NCBI GenBank assembly: GCA_002490705.1
Contig: DKUO01000002.1
Location: forward strand, 1 to 64,000
Length of the DNA stretch: 64,000 nt
Direction: 5' to 3'
Source of the DNA: Lachnospiraceae bacterium UBA7202
GTDB lineage: Bacteria > Bacillota > Clostridia > Lachnospirales > Lachnospiraceae
Part shown: positions 51,063-59,726 of the stretch, piece after piece
Numbering within the stretch: the stretch's first letter is position 1
Layout of the letters: every line of letters begins with the position of its first letter
Notes under the pieces: model-generated
Seen by the model: the letters and a program-made list of their open reading frames with translations, nothing else
What the model was told of the DNA's origin: nothing
Databases searched by the model: none
Position numbers and translations under genes: made by a program

Positions 51063-51947
51063 ATGTACAGAATTATAAAAGCAGAAGAACTTGCGGCGAA
51101 CATCTATCTGATGGATGTGGAAGCGCCCCGTGTGGCGCATTCCTGTCAGCCGGGACAGTTTGTGATAGTCAGAATGGATGAGGATGGGGAACGTATTCCG
51201 CTGACCATCTGCGATTACGATAGGGAAAAGGGGACGATCACCATTGTGTTCCAGGTAGTCGGCGCGGCTACGGAGATGATGCGCCATCTGAAGACGGGAG
51301 ACAGCTTCCATGACTTTGTCGGGCCACTCGGATGTCCTTCCGAGTTTGTGCATGAGGAGGAAACGTCCCTGAAAAATAAAAAAATACTTTTTGTTGCCGG
51401 AGGACTCGGCACGGCGCCGGTATATCCCCAGGTGAAATGGCTGCATGAGAGAGGGATTGAAGCGGACGTCATTGTGGGAGCAAAGACGAAGGCTCTGCTC
51501 ATTATGGAGGAGGAAATGAAGGCGGTGGCCGGAAACCTCTATATTACCACAGACGACGGCTCCTACGGCAGAAGCGGTATGGTGACCAAGGTAATCGAGG
51601 ATCTGATTGAGTCCGAGGGGAAATCTTACGATGTATGTGTGGCGATCGGCCCTATGATTATGATGAAATTTGTGTGCCTGACCACGAAAAAATACGATCT
51701 GCCTACCGTCGTCAGCATGAATCCGATTATGGTGGACGGAACCGGTATGTGCGGCGCCTGCCGCCTGACTGTGGACGGAGAGGTGAAGTTTGCCTGTGTG
51801 GACGGCCCGGAGTTTGACGGTCATAAGGTGGATTTTGATCAGGCCATGAAGCGTCAGCAGATGTATAAGACCAAAGAGGGAAGAGATTACCTGAAAGCCA
51901 AGGAGGGCAGCACCCATCATGGCGGGTGCGGAAACTGCGGGGAGTAA
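51063..51947 (+). CDS. nfnA: NfnA: NADH-dependent ferredoxin:NADP+ oxidoreductase, small subunit
   Basis: A 294-residue ferredoxin-NADP reductase-type flavoprotein (also annotated SudB). With NfnB it forms an electron-bifurcating enzyme that couples NADPH, NAD+ and ferredoxin redox. The FAD-binding region includes ERIPLTICDYDREKGTI; the NAD site is VAGGLGTAPVYPQVKWL. A [2Fe-2S] cluster is likely held by the Cys in GTGMCGACRLTVDGEVKFAC, and a further Cys pair ends the protein (GGCGNCGE). AAAGGAG lies before the ATG. It is 47 bp upstream of nfnB. Confidence 0.9.
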   Translation: MYRIIKAEELAANIYLMDVEAPRVAHSCQPGQFVIVRMDEDGERIPLTICDYDREKGTITIVFQVVGAATEMMRHLKTGDSFHDFVGPLGCPSEFVHEEETSLKNKKILFVAGGLGTAPVYPQVKWLHERGIEADVIVGAKTKALLIMEEEMKAVAGNLYITTDDGSYGRSGMVTKVIEDLIESEGKSYDVCVAIGPMIMMKFVCLTTKKYDLPTVVSMNPIMVDGTGMCGACRLTVDGEVKFACVDGPEFDGHKVDFDQAMKRQQMYKTKEGRDYLKAKEGSTHHGGCGNCGE

Positions 51948-51994
51948 ACGATTGAAAATTACGCGCAAAATGCAGCGCAGAAATGAGGAAAATA

Positions 51995-53383
51995 ATGGAG
52001 ACAGATGTATTGAAGAAGGTTCCTGTGAGAGAACAGGACGCAAAAGTACGCGCGACAAACTTTGAGGAAGTGTGTCTCGGCTACGACAAAGAGGAGGCAA
52101 TGTGTGAGGCGACCCGTTGTATCAACTGTAAGAATGCGCAGTGTATCAAGGGATGTCCCGTTGCGATCAATATACCCGGATTTATTGAGAAAGTAAAGGA
52201 GGGCGATATCGCCGCTGCCTATCAGATTATCAGCGAATCTTCCGCACTTCCTGCTGTCTGCGGTCGTGTGTGCCCGCAGGAGAGCCAGTGTGAGGGGAAA
52301 TGTATCCGCGGCATCAAGGGCGAGCCGATTTCGATCGGTAAGCTGGAGCGTTTTGTGGCGGATTGGGCCAGAGAAAACGGCGTAAAACCGGAAGGCGCGC
52401 CGGAAAAGAAAAATAAAAAGGTGGCTGTCATCGGTTCCGGCCCGGCGGGATTAACCTGTGCGGGAGATCTGGCGAAGATGGGCTATGAGGTGACCATTTT
52501 CGAGGCCCTGCACGAGCCCGGCGGCGTGCTTGTTTACGGCATCCCGGAGTTTCGTCTTCCCAAGGAGGCTGTGGTTGCCAAAGAGATCGAGAATGTGAAG
52601 AGCCTTGGCGTTAAGATAGAAACCAATGTAGTTGTGGGAAAATCCGTCACTATCGATGAGCTGATGGAGGAGGAAGGGTTTGACGCGGTATTTATCGGCT
52701 CCGGCGCAGGACTTCCCAAATTCATGGGGATTCCCGGCGAGCAGGCGCTTGGCGTGTTCTCCGCAAACGAGTATCTGACGCGAAGCAACCTGATGAAATC
52801 TTTCGATGAGAATTCCAATACGCCCATTATGCGCGGTAAGAAGGTGGCTGTCGTGGGCGGCGGAAACGTAGCCATGGATGCGGCGAGAACGGCCCTTCGT
52901 CTCGGGGCGGAGGTGCATATTGTGTACCGCAGAAGCGAGGAGGAGCTTCCTGCCCGTGTGGAGGAGGTGCATCACGCGAAGGAGGAGGGTATCATTTTTG
53001 ATCTTCTGACCAATCCCACGGAAATTCTGGCCGATGAAAACGGCTGGGTGTCCGGCATCAAATGTGTGCGTATGGAGCTGGGGGAACCGGATGCTTCCGG
53101 CAGACGCCGTCCTGTGGTGATCGAGGGTTCGGAGTTTCTGATGGAGGTGGACACGGTCATCATGTCCCTCGGCACATCCCCCAATCCGCTGATTTCGTCC
53201 ACCACAAAGGGGCTTGAGGTGAATAAACACAAGTGCATTGTGGCCGAGGAGGATTTCGGCGCTACCACAAAGAAGGGCGTCTACGCGGGCGGCGACGCCG
53301 TGACGGGCGCGGCTACCGTAATCCTTGCCATGGGCGCGGGCAAGGCTGCCGCGAAGGGCATTGACGAGTATCTAAGGGGATGA
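51995..53383 (+). CDS. nfnB: NfnB: NADPH-dependent glutamate synthase small-subunit-like flavoprotein
   Basis: A 462-residue partner of NfnA (GltA/SudA-like). N-terminal cysteines for two [4Fe-4S] clusters (ATRCINCKNAQCIKGCPV; CGRVCPQESQCEGKC). FAD motif VAVIGSGPAGLTCAGDLAKMG, NADPH motif VAVVGGGNVAMDAARTALRLG, and the closing GVYAGGDAVTGAATVILAMG. Given the NfnA neighbour, an electron-bifurcating transhydrogenase is more likely than glutamate synthase, whose large subunit is absent. ATG at 51995 has AGGA 5 nt upstream; an in-frame ATG at 51983 is possible. Confidence 0.92.
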   Translation: METDVLKKVPVREQDAKVRATNFEEVCLGYDKEEAMCEATRCINCKNAQCIKGCPVAINIPGFIEKVKEGDIAAAYQIISESSALPAVCGRVCPQESQCEGKCIRGIKGEPISIGKLERFVADWARENGVKPEGAPEKKNKKVAVIGSGPAGLTCAGDLAKMGYEVTIFEALHEPGGVLVYGIPEFRLPKEAVVAKEIENVKSLGVKIETNVVVGKSVTIDELMEEEGFDAVFIGSGAGLPKFMGIPGEQALGVFSANEYLTRSNLMKSFDENSNTPIMRGKKVAVVGGGNVAMDAARTALRLGAEVHIVYRRSEEELPARVEEVHHAKEEGIIFDLLTNPTEILADENGWVSGIKCVRMELGEPDASGRRRPVVIEGSEFLMEVDTVIMSLGTSPNPLISSTTKGLEVNKHKCIVAEEDFGATTKKGVYAGGDAVTGAATVILAMGAGKAAAKGIDEYLRG

Positions 53384-53393
53384 GGCGAACGAA

Positions 53394-54422
53394 ATGAATC
53401 TGACAGAACCGGATAAGGATAATAAACTAACCAAAATTCTTTTGGCTGTCATCGCTGTCCTCCTCATTATTATTTTAATTTTGCTCACCATTGTGGCTGG
53501 CCGCAGGGATCGCAGCATGGAAGCGGACAGCGATTTGCAGCAGAGTATTACGGATTACGCTAAGCAGCAGCTGGAAGCGGAGGGACAGTCCCTCCCGGAA
53601 GAGGCGCCTGCCGCGCCGGAGGAAAAGCCGGAGGCGCAGGAAGAGAAGCCGGAAGAAGAGGACGGGGACAAGGAAGAGGAAGAACCGGCAGAACCAGCTC
53701 CGGCGGATGAAGATAAAACGGCGGTTGTCATTGATATTGAGGATGAAAACGACGAGGCTTACACGAAAGAATTTATCCTGAAGGAGGCCTATCCGTATTT
53801 CGCAGACAACAATCAGGACGCGATCTGGGATCTGGCGCATTTAAAGCGCTACGTCAAGTTATCCAAAGAGCTGGAGGAAACCGGAGAATATTATTATCAG
53901 GGCGATGTGGACGGAGACGGGAAACCACACGGAACAGGCCTTGCGATTTATGAGAAAAACAGCTACTACTTCGGGCAGTGGAACCATGGGGAAAGAAGCG
54001 GAACGGGAACCTGGTACCGCTACTATATCAGCCAGCGGAACAAGGAGAACGCTATGGGCGTCTATATGTCCCACAGCTATGCCGGCGAGTGGAAAGACAA
54101 TCTGCCAAACGGGCAGGGCGCGGAGCACTATGACGTGGATATTTCCAAGCTGGAACCGACAAGGAAGATCATGATACAGAATGTGGTCGGGAATTTTACC
54201 GATGGTCTCTATGACGGGGAAATGTATGCGAACACAACAGACTATATCGGCAATGTACAGGAGTGGGACGGTATCGCCAAAAACGGCGTGTTTACGCTGT
54301 GGCGGGATATGAGCGCCATCGGGGAATGCTCCGTCTGGCGCTACCGGGAAGACCGGAACGTCTGTCTGGATATTGATAAGTCGGAAAATAAGAACCAAGG
54401 AATCAGGGAACTGATAAAATAG
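53394..54422 (+). CDS. Membrane-anchored MORN-repeat protein
   Basis: A 342-residue protein. After a short charged N-terminus comes a membrane helix (about 15-36), then a very acidic Glu/Pro/Ala tract (58-125), and MORN-like repeats from about 163. The repeats include GDVDGDGKPHGTGLAIYE, YYFGQWNHGERSGTGTW, YAGEWKDNLPNGQG and YDGEMYANT. MORN repeats often bind lipids or proteins. Function not known. The extracytoplasmic orientation is inferred. It is 10 bp after nfnB. Confidence 0.8.
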   Translation: MNLTEPDKDNKLTKILLAVIAVLLIIILILLTIVAGRRDRSMEADSDLQQSITDYAKQQLEAEGQSLPEEAPAAPEEKPEAQEEKPEEEDGDKEEEEPAEPAPADEDKTAVVIDIEDENDEAYTKEFILKEAYPYFADNNQDAIWDLAHLKRYVKLSKELEETGEYYYQGDVDGDGKPHGTGLAIYEKNSYYFGQWNHGERSGTGTWYRYYISQRNKENAMGVYMSHSYAGEWKDNLPNGQGAEHYDVDISKLEPTRKIMIQNVVGNFTDGLYDGEMYANTTDYIGNVQEWDGIAKNGVFTLWRDMSAIGECSVWRYREDRNVCLDIDKSENKNQGIRELIK

Positions 54423-54440
54423 CGATAGGAGGACTCTGTT

Positions 54441-54944
54441 ATGCCTCGATATCAAAGCAGTGCGTCAAAGGCGGAAGATAACCGTTCCTCGGCTTACACG
54501 CTTTTAGCTGTTGGCGGAATCGGTTTTATTGTGGTCGGGTTGATTTTCTGTAACGTGATACCGCTTTATCAGAATGCGGGCATCAGCAAGTATCTGGTCT
54601 GCGGCGTTATGGGCGCGATGTTTGTTCTTTTTATCGTTTTCGGCTTTGTGTCCATGCGGGATTCCAAGCTGCTTTTGAACAAGGCTAAATCAGAGACCTC
54701 CCTGCGTTCCGAGATCTCCAAATGGTGTCAGGAGAATCTGGACCGTGCCGCCGTAGACGCTCTGGTACAGGCGGAAGAGGCGGAGGAGGAACTGACGGAG
54801 GAGGAAATGTACTACAGGCGTACGGAGAAGATGCGCTCCGCCATAGAGGACAAGTTCATGAATCTGGACGAGGCTTTTGTGGATGACTTTGTGGATGCGT
54901 ATTATCAGGAACTTTATGAAGATTACATTGATAACAGTCGGTAA
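54441..54944 (+). CDS. Two-helix membrane protein of unknown function
   Basis: A 167-residue protein. Helices near residues 20-42 (TLLAVGGIGFIVVGLIFCNV) and 52-73 are followed by a charged cytoplasmic region with an acidic coiled coil (EAEEELTEEEMYYRR). No family recognised. GGAGG lies before the ATG. The end overlaps the rlmH start by 29 bp. Confidence 0.75.
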   Translation: MPRYQSSASKAEDNRSSAYTLLAVGGIGFIVVGLIFCNVIPLYQNAGISKYLVCGVMGAMFVLFIVFGFVSMRDSKLLLNKAKSETSLRSEISKWCQENLDRAAVDALVQAEEAEEELTEEEMYYRRTEKMRSAIEDKFMNLDEAFVDDFVDAYYQELYEDYIDNSR

Positions 54945-55395
54945 AATAAAGGAAAAATTTTTTCGCGAGGCGGTAAGCGAGTATGAGAAACGTCTGAGCC
55001 GTTATTGTAAGCTGCGGATCGAGGAGACGGCGGATGAGAAAACGCCGGAGCAGGCTTCCGCAGTACAGCGGGAACAAATTTTGCAAAAGGAAGGGGAGCG
55101 GATCGACAGGCTGATACCGGAGGAAGCCTATGTCGTCACCCTTGAGATTGAGGGGCGTAAGCTGACGTCAGAGCGTTTCGCCGGGGAAATCGAGCGGCTT
55201 TGTGTAAACGGCACAAGTCATATCGTCTTTGTGATCGGCGGTTCCCTCGGTCTTCATCATACGATTAAGGAACGGGCTGACTTGGCTCTCAGCTTTTCCG
55301 ATATGACTTTCCCGCACCAGTTGATGCGGGTTGTTTTGTTGGAGCAGATTTATCGGGCGTATCGGATTATCAACGGGGAACCTTATCATAAATGA
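54916..55395 (+). CDS. rlmH: 23S rRNA (pseudouridine1915-N3)-methyltransferase
   Basis: A SPOUT methyltransferase that modifies helix 69 of 23S rRNA in complete ribosomes. Its 159 residues are the exact usual length. Marks are MKITLITVGKIKEKF, VIGGSLGLHHTIKERADLAL (SAM-binding knot), and LSFSDMTFPHQLMRVVLLEQIYRAYRI with the closing NGEPYHK. ATG at 54916 fits; an in-frame ATG at 54877 is inside the upstream gene. Confidence 0.97.
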   Translation: MKITLITVGKIKEKFFREAVSEYEKRLSRYCKLRIEETADEKTPEQASAVQREQILQKEGERIDRLIPEEAYVVTLEIEGRKLTSERFAGEIERLCVNGTSHIVFVIGGSLGLHHTIKERADLALSFSDMTFPHQLMRVVLLEQIYRAYRIINGEPYHK

Positions 55396-55419
55396 TCCGG
55401 CAAAATCATATAGTGTACC

Positions 55420-55719
55420 ATGAGAAGAGAGAAGAGACGACAACCGTTTACGCCGTTTGTAAAGTCAAGGGAACTGATCGTGGAATCTTTAAAGCTGCCG
55501 AAAGATACCATGCTGGGGGCAGCGATTGTTACGGTGACGGGGAACCGCGAGGCGTTTATCGAAAATTATAAGGGGATTTTGGAGTACACGACAGAGTCCA
55601 TCGTTTTGCAGGGAAAAAATGCAAAAATCTGTTTTGAGGGAAGTTCCCTGTCCATCGACTACTATACCAATGAAGACATGAAAATAAGCGGAAAGATTGA
55701 TGCGCTTCGGTATATTTGA
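55420..55719 (+). CDS. yqfC: Sporulation protein YqfC
   Basis: A 99-residue protein matching YqfC, a sigma-E-controlled sporulation protein. The central part (DTMLGAAIVTVTGNREAFIENYKGILEY) is typical. No clear ribosome site is visible, so the start is uncertain. It precedes yqfD by 18 bp, as in Bacillus. Confidence 0.87.
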   Translation: MRREKRRQPFTPFVKSRELIVESLKLPKDTMLGAAIVTVTGNREAFIENYKGILEYTTESIVLQGKNAKICFEGSSLSIDYYTNEDMKISGKIDALRYI

Positions 55720-55737
55720 GCGGACAGGGGAGAGTAC

Positions 55738-56979
55738 ATGCTTCATTGGATACAGTATTTGAGGGGATATGTGGTTATTAAGGTGTGGGGCTATTCTGTG
55801 GAACGCCTGCTTAACCTTCTCGGAAACCATGATATTTTGGTGTGGGATATTGAGGATCACGGCAGCTATCACACCATGCATATCAGCATAGACGGGTTCT
55901 TTGCACTAAAACCGCTGCTCAAAAAAACCGGGACGCGGGCGGCTGTTGTGGGGAAATACGGCCTGCCTTTTTTTGTATCAAAAATGATGCGCCGCAAGCT
56001 CTTTGTGGCAGGGCTTGTCTGCTGTATTTTGTTTTGGTGTCTGGCTTCCCGCTTTATCTGGGATATTCGGATTGAGGGAAACTATGCTCTGACAGAAGAC
56101 GTGCTGATGGATTACCTAGAGGAGCACGGCGTGCACACCACTATGAAAAAGAGCGCTCTTGATATCGAGACTTTAGAACAGGGCCTTCGGGAAGACTATG
56201 ATCTGATCACATGGACCTCCGCCCAGCTTAAGGGGACTACACTGGTGATCCATATCAAAGAGAACGATATGCCGGTCTATGATGACAGGGAGGAGACCGC
56301 CGGGCGGGGCATGGATCTGGTGGCCGCAAAAGACGGCGTTGTGACTTATATGATTACCAGAAGCGGCGTGCCCTGTGTCGCCTGCGGGGACAGCGTGAAG
56401 AAGGGAGACATTCTTGTGAGCGGGGCGGTTCCCGTCTACAATGAGGATACCACGGTGCGCAAATATCAATATGTGGAGGCGGATGCGGATATTACGCTGC
56501 GCTACGGGCAGAATATTTCACTGGAAGAATCCATAGCTTACGACGAGAAATGCTATACGGGAGAGAGCATTGAAATCCCCCTTCTCGGATCAGGGGAAAA
56601 ACAGATATCCCTGCGGCCCTTTGGCATTCCGTATCAATTTTATGACAGCAGCGAGGAAAAAAAGCAGATCAAATTGCTGGATCATCTGTATCTGCCACTG
56701 TATTACGGCAAACGAACGGTGCAGGAATATGAAATTACCCCTAAAATGCACACGGATGAAGAGATGAAAGCGCTGCTACAGGAGCAGTGGCGTAAAATTA
56801 TCTCAACTTTAGGTGAAAAAGGGGTACAAATTGTCGAAAAAAATGTTACAATAAAAAAGAATGATAAAAAATGGGTGTTGCATGCCCATATGCAGCTTGA
56901 GGAGCCGGCGGTGAAGCTTGTACCTACCGCCACGGAACCTGTCGATTCTCCGGAACCGGAAGACGGGACAGAACAGTGA
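55738..56979 (+). CDS. yqfD: Sporulation protein YqfD
   Basis: A 413-residue membrane protein matching YqfD of endospore formers. It has an N-terminal cytoplasmic domain, a hydrophobic helix (about 85-105: LFVAGLVCCILFWCLASRF), then an extracytoplasmic region starting WDIRIEGNYALTEDVLMDYL. GGGGAG lies before the ATG. Its exact role in sporulation is unclear. Between yqfC and phoH, the conserved order. Confidence 0.92.
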   Translation: MLHWIQYLRGYVVIKVWGYSVERLLNLLGNHDILVWDIEDHGSYHTMHISIDGFFALKPLLKKTGTRAAVVGKYGLPFFVSKMMRRKLFVAGLVCCILFWCLASRFIWDIRIEGNYALTEDVLMDYLEEHGVHTTMKKSALDIETLEQGLREDYDLITWTSAQLKGTTLVIHIKENDMPVYDDREETAGRGMDLVAAKDGVVTYMITRSGVPCVACGDSVKKGDILVSGAVPVYNEDTTVRKYQYVEADADITLRYGQNISLEESIAYDEKCYTGESIEIPLLGSGEKQISLRPFGIPYQFYDSSEEKKQIKLLDHLYLPLYYGKRTVQEYEITPKMHTDEEMKALLQEQWRKIISTLGEKGVQIVEKNVTIKKNDKKWVLHAHMQLEEPAVKLVPTATEPVDSPEPEDGTEQ

Positions 56980-57004
56980 CAGGCTGTGATACAAAGAGGC
57001 GGGA

Positions 57005-58015
57005 ATGGAAACGTTTACAGTCAGTATTGATGTGCCGGTAGAGCACATGCAAAATCTTTTCGGGGAGTTCGACTCTCATATTAAGCGGATTGAGGAAGAT
57101 CTGGAGGTCATGATTGTGGACCGGGACGGTGCAGTCCGCATATCCGGGGAGCGGGAGGCGGCTGACCGGGCGGCAAGGATTGTAAACGAACTTTTAGCAT
57201 TGTCAAAAAGGGGAAATATTTTGGAGGAACAAAGTGTTGATTATGCCATAGAGCTTGGCCGGGAGCAGAAGGAGGACATGCTTCTTGCCATGGACAGCGA
57301 TTGTATCTGCCACACGGTAAACGGCAAGCCGATTAAGCCAAAGACGCTGGGACAGAAACAGTATGTGGACGCCATGCGGAACAATATGATCGTTTTCGGC
57401 GTGGGGCCTGCCGGCACGGGAAAAACGTATCTGGCTATGGCCATGGCGGTGACCGCATTCAAAAATGACGAAGTGGGACGCATTATCCTGACGAGACCTG
57501 CGATAGAGGCGGGAGAGAAGCTGGGATTTTTGCCGGGGGATCTGCAAAGCAAGGTGGACCCTTATCTGCGGCCTCTTTATGACGCGCTCTATCAGATTAT
57601 GGGAGCGGAGAGCTTTGCCCGCAATATGGAGAAGGGCCTGATTGAGGTTGCGCCTTTGGCCTATATGCGGGGCAGAACCTTGGACAATGCCTATATCATT
57701 CTGGATGAGGCGCAGAACACCACGCCGGCCCAGATGAAAATGTTTTTGACGAGAATCGGTTTCGGCTCAAAGGTAGTGGTTACCGGCGACGCCTCCCAGA
57801 AAGATTTGGCCCCCGATATGAAATCGGGACTTGACGTGGCGGTAAAGGTGCTCTCAAAGATTCAGGATATTGCCTTTTGTAATCTGACAAGCAAGGATGT
57901 GGTAAGACACCCTCTGGTGCAGAAGATTGTAAAGGCCTATGACGATTACGAAGCAAAAGAGAAACGGCGCAGTGAACAAAAAACAGGAAACAGGAATTAC
58001 AGGCGTGGAAAATAA
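57005..58015 (+). CDS. phoH: PhoH family ATPase
   Basis: A 336-residue PhoH-like P-loop protein linked to RNA metabolism. It has a KH-like N-terminal part (about 1-75), Walker A GPAGTGKTYLAMA near 133, ILTRPAIEAGEKLGFLPGDL, Walker B IILDEAQNTTPAQMKMFLTR, and a C-terminal ENT-like QKDLAPDMKSGLDVAVKVL. The end overlaps the next gene by 11 bp or more. Part of the yqfC-yqfD-phoH-ybeY cluster. Confidence 0.96.
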   Translation: METFTVSIDVPVEHMQNLFGEFDSHIKRIEEDLEVMIVDRDGAVRISGEREAADRAARIVNELLALSKRGNILEEQSVDYAIELGREQKEDMLLAMDSDCICHTVNGKPIKPKTLGQKQYVDAMRNNMIVFGVGPAGTGKTYLAMAMAVTAFKNDEVGRIILTRPAIEAGEKLGFLPGDLQSKVDPYLRPLYDALYQIMGAESFARNMEKGLIEVAPLAYMRGRTLDNAYIILDEAQNTTPAQMKMFLTRIGFGSKVVVTGDASQKDLAPDMKSGLDVAVKVLSKIQDIAFCNLTSKDVVRHPLVQKIVKAYDDYEAKEKRRSEQKTGNRNYRRGK

Positions 58016-59219
58016 TAATAACAATCAAAAAAACAGCAATATCATAAAGAGAATCATCGTTTTTATGATCATGTTTGCCATGGCGGGATTGATTGTCTGG
58101 CTGGGCAGCGTACTCTATCAGTGCGAGACGGATCATATGATCCGAAATGTGGTGATGGGCCTGGCGGGGACGGGCATTGTCATTTTTTCCTTTACGATGG
58201 GTGAGATCAACGGTTTTTTTGTTTACCGGAACGAGGGTCGTTACGGACGGTTTGCCCTCACCTATCTGATTACCCTTGCCGCTGCGGTGCTTTTCCCGTT
58301 TCTGCCGGTGACAGGATGGCCGTTCCTCGTACTCTTCGTCATGCTGGGCGTATTTTCCAACGGGATGACGGGACTCGCAGCGGGGAGTCTCTGCCTTCTG
58401 TTTGCCGTAAATTTTGCCGGCTGCGATTATGCGGTTTTCTGGCTGTATTTTATCAGCGGCATGGCCGGCATTTTGGTTTTCTCGGTACTGGATGAAGAGT
58501 TTAAGGTGGGCATTCCGGCGATCATTTCCCTGCTGGTATTGGCCCTGAGCCTTACCGCCAACGTGATTCTCTTTGCCAATGAAAAACTTTCCGTGGTCCA
58601 ATTTTTGATACCCGGCGTCAATCTGATGAGCTGCTGTATTTTGCTGCTGGTGTGCCTTAAGATGGTCAGCTCTACGGTGATTCACAGGTATCGGGACAAA
58701 TATATGGAAATCAACGATCCCGAGTGTCCGCTGCTTGTGCAGCTCAAGGAGCTTTCCAAGGAAGAATACTATCACGCGATCCACACGGCCTATCTGGGCG
58801 ATAAGGTGGCCAGAAATCTGGGAATCGACGATGCGGCGGTGAAAGCCTGCGGCTATTATCACAGAATCGGAAAACTGAAAGGGGAAAATACGTGGGATAA
58901 CGTCTCGGAAATCTGTGACAAGTATCATTTTCCACCGAAGACGAAACAGATTTTAAAGGAGTATGTGGACCCGGATACCAAGATTGTTTCCAAGGAAACC
59001 ATTGTGGTACTGTTCGCAGACTGCATCGTGTCCTCGATCCTGTATTTATTTGAAAAAGACCCGAAAGCGGAGCTGAATTATGAACAGCTGATTGACACCG
59101 TGTTCAAGAAAAAGTTTGAGACGGACGAACTTTGGGAAAATGAACTTTCCCTGGCACAGCTTCGCAAGATGAAGAAAATATTTATTCAGGAGAAACTATA
59201 CTATGACTTCCTACGTTGA
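58005..59219 (+). CDS. Shortened 7TM-HD (PgpH/YqfF-like) protein with altered HD motif
   Basis: A 404-residue membrane protein in the place normally held by pgpH/yqfF, which encodes a c-di-AMP phosphodiesterase. About eight helices span residues 10-225, then an HD-like domain. Compared with PgpH it lacks the large extracellular 7TMR-HDED part. The HD motif YYHDIGK reads YYHRIGK, so a metal-binding Asp is lost. The later HHGT is also missing. VVLFADCIVSSILYLF keeps the final Asp. Probably not an active phosphodiesterase. The start is uncertain: GTG at 58005 has AGGA 9 nt upstream; GTG 57972 and ATG 57939 are alternatives. Overlaps ybeY by 17 bp. Confidence 0.8.
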   Translation: MENNNNNQKNSNIIKRIIVFMIMFAMAGLIVWLGSVLYQCETDHMIRNVVMGLAGTGIVIFSFTMGEINGFFVYRNEGRYGRFALTYLITLAAAVLFPFLPVTGWPFLVLFVMLGVFSNGMTGLAAGSLCLLFAVNFAGCDYAVFWLYFISGMAGILVFSVLDEEFKVGIPAIISLLVLALSLTANVILFANEKLSVVQFLIPGVNLMSCCILLLVCLKMVSSTVIHRYRDKYMEINDPECPLLVQLKELSKEEYYHAIHTAYLGDKVARNLGIDDAAVKACGYYHRIGKLKGENTWDNVSEICDKYHFPPKTKQILKEYVDPDTKIVSKETIVVLFADCIVSSILYLFEKDPKAELNYEQLIDTVFKKKFETDELWENELSLAQLRKMKKIFIQEKLYYDFLR

Positions 59220-59703
59220 GCATGAGGGGACAAGCAGCTTTTCTTTTGATGAAAAGGAGCTCCTTTCCCGCGTGATGGAAGCGGTTCTCGACGCCGAGGA
59301 CTGCCCCTACGAGGCCACGGTGAACCTTCTGGTCACAGACGGCGCGGGAATCAGGGAATACAATAAAAACTATCGGGATACGGACGCGGAGACGGATGTG
59401 TTGTCGTTTCCCAATTTGGATTTTGAAACGCCGGGCGATTTTTCAGCGGCGGAAACCTGCGAGGCCGACTGCTTTGACCCGGACAGCGGAGAGCTGGTTC
59501 TGGGGGATATTATTCTAAACGGAGATAGGGTAAAATCCCAGGCCGCGGAATACGGACACAGCGAGCTTCGTGAATTTGCCTTTCTTCTGGCCCACAGCCT
59601 TTTTCATCTGTGCGGTTACGACCATATGGAGAAGGCGGAAGCGGATGTGATGGAAGAAAAGCAGGAGGCGCTGCTTTCAGGGCTCGGCATCACGCGTGAT
59701 TAA
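59203..59703 (+). CDS. ybeY: rRNA maturation RNase YbeY
   Basis: A 166-residue zinc endoribonuclease for 16S rRNA 3'-end processing and ribosome quality control. The zinc motif HSLFHLCGYDH gives His131, His135 and His141. YNKNYRDTDAETDVLSFPN and ELVLGDIILN are also typical. There is an acidic insertion (AAETCEADCFDPDSGE) before the latter. The start overlaps the upstream gene by 17 bp. Confidence 0.96.
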   Translation: MTSYVEHEGTSSFSFDEKELLSRVMEAVLDAEDCPYEATVNLLVTDGAGIREYNKNYRDTDAETDVLSFPNLDFETPGDFSAAETCEADCFDPDSGELVLGDIILNGDRVKSQAAEYGHSELREFAFLLAHSLFHLCGYDHMEKAEADVMEEKQEALLSGLGITRD

Positions 59704-59726
59704 GTTTATCAATACTGAGGATAACA

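Noticed and set aside
51995..53383. Glutamate synthase small subunit (gltD)
   Set aside because: No large subunit is present and the upstream NfnA-type gene points to the NfnAB bifurcating enzyme.
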